NCBI GenBank assembly: GCA_907163375.1
Contig: CAJQUW010007055.1
Coordinates: 186,001 to 250,000 of the forward strand
DNA: 64,000 nucleotides
From: Prostheceraeus crozeri
Taxonomy: Eukaryota; Platyhelminthes; Polycladida; Euryleptidae
Direction: 5' to 3'
Below, piece by piece: positions 37,614 to 47,288 of this stretch; within the stretch, counting starts at the first letter, position 1, and the number at the start of each line of letters is the position of its first letter. A program made the position numbers and the translations under genes. A model generated the notes under the pieces. It worked only from the letters and a program-made list of their open reading frames with translations, was not told where the DNA came from and did no database searches.

Positions 37614-37901
37614 TAGGGTTTTCAAAATCCCGACTTTTTTGATCCTGGGATTGATCCCGTGATTATTTGCGATCCCGGAATTAGCAAGCTGAATGCATCA
37701 ACTGATAGTATGCTTAGGCTAGCGCAGACTGAACAATACTAGGCGTTATTTGTTTCGTTTTCATTACTCGAATTATGCCGGCTCCCATTAAATATGAACG
37801 TAGTGCTACCTGTGTTGCTTTCCATAAAAGTGTACCTAACTGCTTAAAAGCAGATCCCGTAAAAATGCGATAATCCCGACATCCTCAGATTAAAAAACCT
37901 A
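37614..37901. mobile_element. hAT-like MITE with 8-bp target duplication
   Basis: A 288-bp element with inverted ends TAGGGTTTTCAAAATCCCG and TAGGTTTTTTAATCTGAGG (then TCGGGAT on both sides), flanked by a perfect 8-bp direct repeat CTCAATAC at 37,606-37,613 and 37,902-37,909. End sequence and duplication length fit hAT. It is GC-richer at its ends (repeated GGGAT/ATCCC) and has no coding capacity. Part of its middle is shared with 36,148-36,240. Confidence 0.9.
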
Positions 37902-37909
37902 CTCAATAC

Positions 37910-40514
37910 TGAATAGCGATATCGGATCAAGAGCCCGCTGATATTGATAACATTAACCTTATTGCCTCCTATATTCATCTAAAGTTAGAAGTATTTGCCG
38001 GTATGTGTATACTCTAAAAAAATATTTTGCAATCAAAATCTTAAAAAAAAAAGCTGGCTTGAAAGTTAGCATTTACAGTGAAAAACTGCATTGAAAAGGA
38101 ACGTTGTTAGTGAGCTTTTATGACGACAATGTGAAAATTACCAGAGTGGTCAACGCAGAATCGAGTGGAGACTATATCTAGCATTTTTACACATCTTGCA
38201 CATATCTTCACTTTAGCTCAAATTTTTCTTCTGTATATTGAATTTCAAAAAAGTTCATGTTTCAAAAGAACGTTGATCGTGGGTATTGATTAGGAAGAGG
38301 ATAATCGAATTATCGATGATGTTACTGATTGAGACGACGCTGAACAGATATAATTTATAAATGCAAAATCTGTTCAAAAGTCATCAGGCATAAATACATG
38401 TATATCCTGTCAGAAGATCCGATTGACAGCTGCGTAGAACTGAACTAACACCGAATTTAGTGACAGCAACTAAAGTTTATGTTGCTGTGAAATAATATTA
38501 TGCTAAAGTGAAATATAGCTTATAGTTATAATTTTACTGAAAATTAAAAAACTACAAAACTCATAAGCAATATGCATCGGCAACCGCTAATTAAGATTGG
38601 AAACAATATTTTGACCCCACAACGGCAAAAAATTATGAGTAAAGAAGGAAGAGATCAACGCTATTCTACTGGCATCTCAGCAAACTTCGAACACCTTGGA
38701 ATGCCCTCAAATTGCTTTTGAAAAAACTGAAACAAAACTATAATTTTTGAAAATAGCTTACGTTTCAATAATATAAGCATTTCGAGCCCTATCCAACATT
38801 ATTTTTATCAATTGTTATCACGCATGAATGTGATATTCAACGACTTTGACATTGTCATTTTTGTTAAACGGTTTTTGAGGCGAAGATTCTTTCTGCGACA
38901 TTTTTCCTTTCTCCTCTAAATCTTCTCAAATTCCAACACTCAGCCGTTGATTTGCTCAATTTGGGTCTGCGATTCCAGTTGACAGGAGTGAAGCCTCGTT
39001 ACTAGTATGATTCGCATCAGCCATAGTCTACTGGCATCTGCTGTCGAATTTCGTAAAGACAAGGAGATTCTTAGATCACAAGTGAGGATTCCTTGCAACT
39101 GACAGCGCTGCAGGTTGATAGTGAGAAGGGAAGTCAGAATATTGGTAAAAATGAGATCGAAGCATGAGGAAAGCATCAGAGAATGTAAATGAAACTTCCT
39201 TTACTCGGCGAATTTGATGGACAAGTCTGTGTGGGACGGCTAGGTTGGAATGTACATAATTAATGATAGAAAATATCAAATCATAAATCAATGTACAAAT
39301 TGCAGACTTTCTCAGTTCAAATCTTTGACATGAAATAAGGGATATACGCATTGATATGACAAATAACGCATTGCAATTCAAAAACACCCCTATCTAGTAG
39401 CAGGCGAAATTCTAAATATTTTGAAATTTCTTCAAACTCAATTATTAGGAGTTTGCAGTTAGTCTAACTTGTATTATTTTCAATTTCTAGGTTATTTGTT
39501 TCATTAGAAATTTAGAAATTTCCATCTTCATTTCTATCTGTAATAAATTCTATCTGTAAATACTTGGGAATACAGCATTATAAAACAGAACACATAGAAA
39601 GTCGTCTTGGGAAGACTTCTTGTGAATCTAGTATTAAGAATCTAGTGCAAATCTACTTTGAAGTAGGCCTGCTACAAGTAGACTACTATGAAGAGTCTAC
39701 TATTCCTATTGTTTCTCCACTGATATTTATCAACCATTTGCCTCGAATATTGCTGTGCGCATTCACTGCTTCTTCCATCAGTCAATTCAAACTTTTAGAC
39801 TATAAACGTTTACAAACAGTAAACCAACAGATACGCATGTACTATAGGTTATATGAATGACAATTATTGTCGGGCTAGGTTTATTGTATGCATATGAAAT
39901 GTAAATCAAGCATTGTATTCTTATCAACAAATTTACATGCTTTCAATACAGCGATAAATCTACTTATACTAGACAACATTTATGATTCCCAGAGAATTGA
40001 TATGGTGTAGAAATGAAATTTCTTACCACACAGCAACTTTGTCTTATCCTATCCATGAATGATCTCAGGTGCTAGCAGTCCTAAATAAGTGCAACTATCT
40101 CAAACTTTGAAAGAGTGAATAGCAAAAATCATCGAGAAGTTACTTCGCAAAGAAATCGCGCGATTCCTGCATTCATGAATTGGGCGATTGATGTCACGAG
40201 ATTGATCGAATGGAATCGATTGACTGCGCCCTCTACAGGCCCGATCCCAATAACGCTACAATAAGGCTAGGCAAACCTGTCCAACCCATCGTTTTATAAC
40301 AGCGCACTTTTCTTCCTAACACGCTCTTAACCATGTTTAGTAGGAAAATAGCGGTTATTTTAAAGTAATGCAATGTTTTGTTTGATTACAATGTTGTCGA
40401 GCAATCAGATATCTGCACATCATTTATATTTTTAGACTAAGCACGTTATCGGATTCTTACATGCTGGATACCTTGTAGATCAGCTATTTCTATTTTCCCC
40501 AGCGTGCAAATCAA
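37910..40514. other. No gene seen
   Basis: AT-rich, presumed intron or intergenic. Frames at 38,940-39,387 (minus) and 39,564-39,860 (plus) match no family. Confidence 0.35.
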
Positions 40515-41600
40515 ATGTCTCGTATTGAGCTGCATGACCGAATTTTGATCGTTGAGTTGTACTATGAAAATGGGCGAAGTATTGCTGCTGCCCTAAGACG
40601 ATTCTCAACGATTTAAGGCTTGAAAACAAAATCCGAAGCCCGATATCCACTGTGAGTGCATTAATCGAGAATTTTCAGACAACAGGCAGTGTCGCCGGTT
40701 TGCCAAAATCAGGGAGACTTCGTGTGAGTGACGAACACATCGAACATGTTGCCGAACTTGTGACTACCACATCCGGAAGAGCAAGCATTGCTAAAGAAAG
40801 CGAAGACGTTGCCATTAGTCAAACAAGTACTCGAAAGATTATGAAATGCCATCTACGGATGCATCAACACCGAATTCATTTTGTGCAACAGTTGACTTCT
40901 TTGGACTGTACAAAGAGATTGAACTTTTGCTCATCAATGTTACAGCAGTTCTCCGAAAACGACCAATTTCTTCATAACATCTTATGGACTGATGTCGCTC
41001 ATTTTCATCTCTCCGGTGCAGCTAATTCGTGGAACACAATCAGCAATCCATATGAAATTCAAGAACAGTCACTTCACTGGACTGCTAAATCAACTGTTTG
41101 GGCTGGATTTACCCACAATGTCTTGCTTCCTCCTTACTTCTTTGAAGATTATGAGGTCAAAACAGTTGCGGTTAACGCCGCTGCGCGATGCCAACAAGTG
41201 ATCACCGATAATGTGAAACCTCATTTGACTCATAGAAGAATGTTGAAGAAGACATGGATGCAACAGGATGGAGCACCCCCTCACACATCCAAAGTCACTA
41301 AGCAGACTCTGAAGTCAGTCTTTCAGGAGAGAATAATCTCCAAGGTATTTCCAACGGAATGGCCCCCAAGAAGCCTTGACTTAAATCAGTGCGACTTTTG
41401 ACTGTGGAGCTACTTGAAAGCCAATGTATACACTCCTTCTCCGCGTACTTTGGAGGAACTCAAACAACGGATACGGGCAACTATGAATGACATTTCCATT
41501 GAGATGCTTCAAGCCACTTATGAGTCAGTTCCTATGTGGTTTCCTATGTTTGGTGCTGCATTGAAGCAAGGTAACCACATTAACCCAGAATATAATTGAT
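40515..41600 (+). pseudogene. DD41D (rosa-like) mariner transposase pseudogene
   Basis: ATG at 40,515 opens MSRIELHDRILIVELYYENG, the first helix-turn-helix. A frameshift near 40,610 moves the reading to the frame of the long open stretch ending at 41,401. Catalytic blocks are LWTDVAHFHLSG (first Asp), WMQQDGAPPHTS (second Asp) and PRSLDLNQCDF (third Asp) with 41 residues between the second and third, the DD41D spacing. An in-frame TGA directly after CDF is followed by the normal continuation LWSYLKANVY up to 41,600. One frameshift and one stop make it inactive. No clear terminal inverted repeats were found in the flanks. Confidence 0.85.
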
Positions 41601-41905
41601 TCATATGAAACCTCGTTTCTTTTCTACTGTTACACATATATTTTTACTTGAGAGAATCCCATAATCCTAGGTTTCCAAAAATGCAAGATACTACATTCAC
41701 TTGTTTTTTAACCAATAAGTCAACAAATGTTTATTTCCAAAATTATCGGAAAACATGGAGTACATACATGAACAGCATGTTAAAGAACACATTTCAAAAT
41801 ATGCGTGCGGTCGGTCTCAATGAAAACATCTCAAGGCAGCAATGAGAGGATAGTTTCCAAAACTTCTATCGTTGGATTTTGAATATTCATTGTATCAGAT
41901 CGTAA
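41601..41905. other. No gene seen
   Basis: Spacer between the mariner remnant and the Polinton target site; may include the 3' end of the mariner. Confidence 0.4.
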
Positions 41906-41911
41906 TTTGGT

Positions 41912-42705
41912 AGTAGTAAGAAAACGGCGAACTTACGACCGGCGCCCCCCCCCTCTGGAACGACAGAGGTTGTAGTCTGTCGTGGTGTGCCGGCCAGGTT
42001 GGCCCACGTTCACAAAATGTTCGCTGACTCCCCCCCCTCTGGAACGGCAGAGTGTCGTGGTGGACTTGGGCGACCGCCAGGATTTGTCTTGAGGCTATAG
42101 TGTGTGATGTTTTTCGTGCAATCTGCTGAATGTTGGGTTGTAAAATGGGTTGTTTCGAGTGGAAGGAGTGCTCGGATGTGAAAACGGAGGCCAGATTTGG
42201 ATTCAGCGTGAAATTCTGCATCTGTATGGTGAATTTGAACGCAATCGGAGAGAAAAAATTTTCGCTGACGTCCCCCCCCCTCGGGAGAGCTCGCTTCGAT
42301 TTTGGCTTCCAGTGGACGGATTTTGTCGTGCCATAGCTCGTTTGAAAGCTAAGAGTGAGACAAATTCAGTGAAACAAACGGCTTGTTCATATCTGTCTTC
42401 GTTTAGATGTGAGACGCCATTTAAGATTTTGGGACATTGGCGAAAAACGACAGAGTTAGAATTTGGGACGTTTTGGGCTGCAGCTTCAAAACGAAGCATC
42501 GGATTGGAAAACGGATTTCAGATTTGGAATCAGCGTGAAATTCTGCATCTGTATGGTGAGTTTCAAGTCAATCGGAGAGAAAAAATTTTCAACATTTTTC
42601 GAAAAAACGACAGAGTTAGAATTTGGGACTTTTTGGTCTCTAGCGCCAAAACGAACCATCGGATGGGAAAACGGAGGCCAGATTTGGATTCAGCGTGAAA
42701 TTCTG
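41912..42705 (+). repeat. Polinton left terminal inverted repeat
   Basis: It matches the right end in inverted orientation for about 790 bases; the outer 650 or so differ at only a handful of places by eye, and the inner part is less alike. It contains three C-rich tracts (about 41,945, 42,030 and 42,274) each followed by CTCTGGAACG or CTCGGGAGAG. The frames open through it are not genes. Confidence 0.93.
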
Positions 42706-43020
42706 CATCTGTATGGTGAATTTGAACGCAATCGGAGAGAAAAAATTTTCGCTGACGTCCCCCCCCTCGGGAGAGCTTCCTTCGATTTTGGCTTCCAGTG
42801 GACGGATTTTGTCGTGCCATAGCTCGTTTGAAAGCTAAGAGTGAGACAAATTCAGTGAAACAAACGGCTTGTTCATATCTGTCTTCGTTTAGATGTGAGA
42901 CGCAATTTCAGATTTTGGGACATTGGCGAAAAACGACAGAGTTAGAATTTGGGACGTTTTGGGCTGTAGCTTCAAAACGAAGCATCGGATTGGAAAACGG
43001 ATTTCAGATTTGGAATCAGC
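42667..43020 (+). repeat. Second copy of inner TIR sequence
   Basis: From GGGAAAACGGAGGCCAGA this stretch repeats 42,179-42,532 of the left inverted repeat in direct orientation, with few changes and a slightly shorter C-tract. The right end lacks this extra copy, so the left end has grown by a partial tandem duplication. Confidence 0.88.
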
Positions 43021-43033
43021 TTGATGTTATTGT

Positions 43034-43110
43034 CCAATGAGGATCATCATCCAATGAGAATCAAGCATTTCTATATAAATAGCGAGCCTTCCACAGTGAG
43101 AATCATTCCA
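43034..43110 (+). promoter_or_regulatory. Rightward promoter: two CCAAT boxes and TATA
   Basis: CCAAT at 43,034 and 43,051 (17 bp apart) and TATATAAAT at 43,072-43,080; transcription would start near 43,105. It serves the left-end gene and perhaps the whole rightward array. The polymerase gene has the same layout at the other end. Confidence 0.7.
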
Positions 43111-43181
43111 TCGTTGAATCACATGAGTGACGGACGCACATTTTCTCTCTCTCTAGTTCCCTATTCTATTATCCAACTAAA

Positions 43182-43956
43182 ATGGTAAGTCGCTACTTTC
43201 CTCCCTCTCCTCCCTTGAACGTAAACTTAATACAATCTTTTTCATTTTCAGGCATCTACTCCATCTGCTGCACTAGTAGGACAAAATGGCGGTCAAGCGT
43301 TACAAGGTTCGCTACGATCAGATCATCTACAACTGAGGCCAGTGGAAGAAACAACCAAGGTACATAATCCTACACCGCTACAGCGTAAATTTAAACAAGT
43401 CTTGCGTTATGACGATCATAGCGTAGTACTCCAAACGGGAATGCTCCCTTCCACGGATGTCAAGATAATGCGCAATCAGTATGGGGACTACATACTGATC
43501 CCCGTGAGTCCATACATTCGCCACCAACTTGATATTATTGAGGAGTACGTGACATTAAATATGGACATTCCTACTCCTCTTGCTCAAGAGTGGATGGCGA
43601 GAGATGACAAGGATACTCCCTATAGAAAGATTTGGGATGGTAATCAAATTTGCCTACCGGTATCACATTGGTGCACTTACTATAAGAAGGAGGGAGATCA
43701 TTCAACATCCATCACATGCGACGAGCTCGGAGAAGGTGCTTGGGATATCCTTTTCAAAGTGAATGGGCTATATTATGGTCGACACAAGGATAATAAAATA
43801 GCCTCTCTCTCCATGCATATGGAATCCATCCTATATATTCCAAAACCACCCAACGTGGATGACATAATTGATCAAATCCTTAACAGCAGTGGTACGAAGC
43901 GCAAGTCGGAGAAGAATGCTGCATCAAAACGCAAATCAAAGAAGGAGAATTACTAG
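43182..43956 (+). CDS. Unrecognised Polinton left-end protein with basic tail; short 5' intron
   Basis: A leader ATG at 43,182-43,184 is followed at once by a donor, GTAAGT; a 67-nt intron ends in TTCATTTTCAG at 43,251. The frame is then open to TAG at 43,956, about 235 codons in exon 2. The body is globular (residues such as YGDYILIPVSPYIRHQLDII and QICLPVSHWCTYYKKEGD) and the C-terminus is lysine/arginine-rich (KRKSEKNAASKRKSKKENY), likely a nuclear or nucleic-acid-binding tail. I do not recognise the family. As the first gene behind a strong promoter it is probably an early protein. The splice reading is inference from sequence signals. Confidence 0.65.
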
Positions 43957-44130
43957 TCCTTTCCTAACTCTACCCTATGACAATTCGCCTATGTGCTTTG
44001 AGTGTCGTAGACGTGGTCTTATTAGATACATTTTACTTCTTCGTTGCCATCATATCATTTGTGTTTTTTTTTCGTGAAAAGCATCGATGTAATTCTTCAT
44101 TTTGTAATATGTTATAGAACGTTTCCTTAG

Positions 44131-44700
44131 ATGTGTAATTTCCGTTTTAGGCTTCTATCATCATTTTTTATGGATTGTGAGGGTGAACCTGTACAGGAGC
44201 TCATTGCTATTGCTATGAACAATTGGACATATCAGATTGTTAGTGTCTATCATCAACATGCCAACTGCGATCCCAATGTTGATCAATGGGCGAGAAAACA
44301 CATTCATGGACTTAATCTGAAATATTTGCAAGACTTTGGCTTTTCTTGTGAGAGTGCTCTTCTTATTGACTTTAGACGATGGTTAGCTGCTTTCAATGTT
44401 ATACGCATCTTTTGTAATAATCCTGGTAAGGAGAGGAAAGTATTTCCCAATCTAATCATTGATGATATTTTGCTCCCGCCTTGGGATAGTAGAGTGAATC
44501 AACACTACCATGAAGTCACGAAACGTTTTAAGGATTTGTGTGTTCCTATTTTGTCTGTTCGTTGTAGTAGCTACGTTCATAACCAATGCTTCTTTCCTCC
44601 TTACCTCAACACTGCCAAAGTCCTGTATGGTTATCATTGCTCGCTGTATGATAGTTACCAGCTGTATCTATTTTATCTCTTTCAAACCATTGATTTATAA
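44131..44700 (+). CDS. DEDDh exonuclease-like protein (Polinton accessory)
   Basis: The open frame is 189 codons; the better start is the ATG at 44,170, giving MDCEGEPVQELIAIAMN. This resembles the first motif (D-x-E) of DnaQ-like 3'-5' exonucleases, followed by KHIHGLNLKYLQDFGF, which parallels the H-hIHGI...FL segment after it, and then FRRWLAAFNVIRIF. The end YHCSLYDSYQLYLFYL parallels the last motif, H-x-A-L-x-D-A. I infer a nuclease or inactive nuclease-fold protein. It stands alone from the polymerase, which has its own exonuclease domain. A polyadenylation signal AATAAA follows at 44,723. The match is by motif only and would need a profile search. Confidence 0.5.
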   Translation: MCNFRFRLLSSFFMDCEGEPVQELIAIAMNNWTYQIVSVYHQHANCDPNVDQWARKHIHGLNLKYLQDFGFSCESALLIDFRRWLAAFNVIRIFCNNPGKERKVFPNLIIDDILLPPWDSRVNQHYHEVTKRFKDLCVPILSVRCSSYVHNQCFFPPYLNTAKVLYGYHCSLYDSYQLYLFYLFQTIDL

Positions 44701-44784
44701 TGCATGCTTGTTACCGTTATTCAATAAATGTTACTATGAGAAGAGTTGTTTTCATGCAATGGATGGGTTAGACAAAGGGCGATC

Positions 44785-45195
44785 ATGTCTTTCTCAAACG
44801 ACTGCGGAACATTACATTTTCATAGACAAAGTTTAAAAGGAGCTGTTCAAGATTATGTGATAAATTTTCATAAAGATGAGACCGACATCGAAGCAGTGGT
44901 CGATGATGCTAGCACTCTATTTCTAGAGTTAATGAATACATTCTCTGATAGCATTATCATGGCGCGATTAGTTGCGAAAATTAAGTTTAGTCATTTTGGA
45001 AAGGAAGAGGTGGAAAGTCGCTCTTTCCATTTTGCTTCTTATTCAATGGAAGTGGTAGATCACCCCGAAGAATTTTTTAAAAGACATATGATAAAAATTG
45101 CTGAACGTCTTAACGCATTTAACCATCATGGCAGCAGTCTAGTGATTGAAGCGATTTCAGATATTCACATTCAACTTTCCATAAAGAAAAATTGA
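44785..45195 (+). CDS. Stand-alone paralogue of the polymerase N-terminal domain
   Basis: The frame is open from 44,746, with a likely ATG at 44,785 (about 136 aa). Its body lines up with residues about 143-242 of the element's own DNA polymerase: DASTLFLELMNTFSD with NSSLIGALFNNLVNF, FHFASYSMEVVD with FHIPSSPATEVVD, and FNHHGSSLVIEAISDIHIQL with FNERDSGLVFDGIETAMIKI. It therefore looks like a domain copied from, or shared with, the polymerase N-terminus, whose function is not known to me. It may bind DNA or a partner in replication. It overlaps nothing and is followed within a few bases by the RING gene. Confidence 0.6.
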   Translation: MSFSNDCGTLHFHRQSLKGAVQDYVINFHKDETDIEAVVDDASTLFLELMNTFSDSIIMARLVAKIKFSHFGKEEVESRSFHFASYSMEVVDHPEEFFKRHMIKIAERLNAFNHHGSSLVIEAISDIHIQLSIKKN

Positions 45196-45197
45196 AA

Positions 45198-45521
45198 ATG
45201 CAGTGGTACTTGATTGTAGCACAACTGGTTTTCGAGCTATGTCTGCTCACTCTCGAAGTATATTCCTTCTGTACATGCGTCTATTATTTAGAAAAGGCTA
45301 GCAAATTCATATCTTCAAAAAGACTTGCTATAGACATCAGTAACGGTGAAACTATGTGTTGCGATGTATGTAAGCGAAAGGATGGAAATGAAAAGCGCAT
45401 CTTCATGAGATGTAAGCATGCTTTTTGTCAACGCTGTTTCATACGTAATTGCATTCAACTTTGCCAATGTAACCACTGTGATATTGCTCATTTCGAGTGT
45501 CACTTATGTCGCAATAGTTAG
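45198..45521 (+). CDS. Membrane-anchored RING-finger protein
   Basis: A 107-aa protein; ATG at 45,198, three bases after the stop of the preceding gene. Residues 4-32 form a hydrophobic segment (LIVAQLVFELCLLTLEVYSF), probably one transmembrane helix or signal anchor. The C-terminal half has a C3HC4 RING pattern: C55-x2-C58, then C72-x-H74-x2-C77-x2-C80, then C101-x2-C104. RING proteins act as E3 ubiquitin ligases; a membrane-tethered one in a virus-like element may turn over host surface or immune proteins, but that role is inference. Length and layout recall other small viral membrane RING proteins. Confidence 0.72.
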   Translation: MQWYLIVAQLVFELCLLTLEVYSFCTCVYYLEKASKFISSKRLAIDISNGETMCCDVCKRKDGNEKRIFMRCKHAFCQRCFIRNCIQLCQCNHCDIAHFECHLCRNS

Positions 45522-45572
45522 TACCTATGCAAATGTGGTAAAGATAGGTTTTAGCAAAGACTAACACGGAAA

Positions 45573-45938
45573 ATGGCGAAACGTAAAATGACGAAACGTA
45601 AAAGTCAAAAGTCTTCAAAGTTTTCTTCAGCCATTCAAGCTCTCCGACGAATGAAAGCAAATCAGCGATACAATGCTATACGACATGCTAACGATAAATT
45701 CATTTGTGAAATTATTTCTCATGTGAGGAAGTTGAGGACGAAGAAATTAGCGCCAAAACAACGAAAGTTACTTAAGCGATATGCTACGAAACTGCGTTTC
45801 ATCTCCAATCCTAAAGTCACCCTTCAAAGAAAGAGCAAAACTCTAACACAAAAGGGCGGTTTCCTTTCAGCAATACTTCCAATGATAGCTCCTGCCGTGG
45901 GCAACCTATTGGGTAATATCTTTGGCTCTAAGCGTTAA
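45573..45938 (+). CDS. Small basic virion core-like protein
   Basis: 121 aa, ATG at 45,573. The N-terminal two-thirds are very basic (MAKRKMTKRKSQKSS and repeated RKLR/KQRKLLKR), with the block ALRRMKANQRYNAIRHAN. The end is a glycine-led hydrophobic helix, KGGFLSAILPMIAPAVGNLL. Proteins of this layout recur in Polintons and adintoviruses just before the ATPase and have been compared with adenovirus core proteins; I infer a DNA-condensing or membrane-active minor virion protein. The frame overlaps the start of the ATPase frame. Confidence 0.6.
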   Translation: MAKRKMTKRKSQKSSKFSSAIQALRRMKANQRYNAIRHANDKFICEIISHVRKLRTKKLAPKQRKLLKRYATKLRFISNPKVTLQRKSKTLTQKGGFLSAILPMIAPAVGNLLGNIFGSKR

Positions 45939-46587
45939 TTATGCAAATGTTGAATCTCAAAGTAATAAAATAGATTTCAGACTTCAATGTGATAAAGTTC
46001 TGACTGTATCAGGTCCATCTCATGCAGGTAAAACTGTTTTCGCGCTGAATTTATTGGATAAAAGAAGGGAGTTGTTTAAGGAACCTATCAATCGAGTGAT
46101 TTGGTGTTATGGTATTTATCAACCGTCCCTGTTTCAGGAATTGCAAAGTTGCAACTTTATTCGACATGAAGGAATTATTCCAGTGGATAAACTTCAGTCC
46201 AATGATGTTGTTGTATTGGATGATTTATTAAAAGAAAGTAAGAATTCAAAAGATGTTACAGATATGTTCACTCGTGCAGCACATCATAAAAGGTGTTTTA
46301 TCATCTATATCACACAAAATTTGTTTCCTGATGGAAAAGAAGCTCGTACACGAAACCTGAATACGCACTATTATGCTATCTTCAAGAATCAGCGAGATAA
46401 AAGTCAATTTGAAATTTTAGCGCGACAAGTTTCACCCAGAGGATCAAAAGCCTTAATTGAAATTTTTCAAGCAGCTACTGAAAAACCATACGGTTACTTA
46501 TTCATTGACTTTACGCAAGAGTGTCCGGAAGAATTTAGATTTCGAAGTGATATTTTGAAAACTCCCATGATTATCTACAAACTATGA
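45922..46587 (+). CDS. A32-like genome-packaging ATPase
   Basis: 221 codons open. Walker A is GPSHAGKT (residues 31-38) and Walker B VVVLDDLL (97-103); downstream YITQNLFP fits the sensor region of FtsK/HerA-type packaging ATPases. In Polintons this enzyme would pump element DNA into the capsid. The frame overlaps the basic-protein gene by 17 bases and its stop overlaps the next start (ATGA). No ATG lies near the conserved start in this frame, so initiation may rely on splicing or a non-AUG codon. The frame looks whole. Confidence 0.9.
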   Translation: MALSVNYANVESQSNKIDFRLQCDKVLTVSGPSHAGKTVFALNLLDKRRELFKEPINRVIWCYGIYQPSLFQELQSCNFIRHEGIIPVDKLQSNDVVVLDDLLKESKNSKDVTDMFTRAAHHKRCFIIYITQNLFPDGKEARTRNLNTHYYAIFKNQRDKSQFEILARQVSPRGSKALIEIFQAATEKPYGYLFIDFTQECPEEFRFRSDILKTPMIIYKL

Positions 46588-47275
46588 GTTCTTATTCTCG
46601 CATGATTGTTATTCCTCAGGATGAATATGTACAATTGACTGCCATGCAGCAAGTAAAGCAACCTCTTGCAAATCAAATGTATAGGAAAGAAATAGATTAT
46701 CAGCAAAATGTTCACATCAAAGATCCACATCGTGCTGTATTATTACAATCGGAAACTGTTGAACAATTGAAAAACTTGAAGAATAAGATGCGTGACTCTG
46801 TATCGACTGCTACACCTTTAGCATCTCGCGCACATGCCATATCTCTTTTCAACAGTATTGAACCCCATCTCAATGTAAATGATAGAGGAGAAATCATTAC
46901 AGATGAAAATAAAGTGATTGATGCTTCACGTTATGAAGACTTGATTCAGTATGCAACACGTAGAAAGCGCCGTCAGGGCTATGTTCCACCTGGTTGGACA
47001 TACTTTCTTAAACTATTGAAAAAGCATAATGTGCCAAAATTTGCTCTAAATAATGAGACATTGAAAGAACTTGATTCAACAGTGGCTACTGCTCCAATGC
47101 TTCAGACGATGAAAATGCCAACAAATTGATTTAAGGCGTCACCTGCTACATCCCCTCCCACACTTACTAAGCAAACAAGAGGAAGAACTCGACGTAGATC
47201 TACATCACCACTAAAACTAGTAAAAGGAAAACGTAAAACAGCTTCTCCCAGGAAATACATGTTCTCAGACTATTA
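46584..47275 (+). pseudogene. Conserved Polinton protein of unknown role (broken)
   Basis: It begins with ATG at 46,584, overlapping the ATPase stop by four bases. The N-terminal part is rich in charged helices (SETVEQLKNLKNKMRDSV); the middle has RYEDLIQYATRRKRRQGYVP and GWTYFLKLLKKHNVP; and the C-terminal end is basic and serine-rich (RRRSTSPLKLVKGKRKTASP). A protein with this GW...L..H.VP block between ATPase and integrase or capsid is a regular Polinton member without known function, probably structural. The region is broken about once. Confidence 0.6.
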
Positions 47276-47288
47276 ATATGAAGCAGAT

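Noticed and set aside
42130-43040. Long frames across the Polinton ends on both strands (also 63,089-63,736)
   Set aside because: They lie in the terminal repeats, are open in several frames at once, have no known domains and start or stop arbitrarily; the repeats explain them.
43342-43956. ITCDE in the left-end protein as an Rb-binding LxCxE-like motif
   Set aside because: A five-residue motif with Ile for Leu is expected by chance and has no supporting context.
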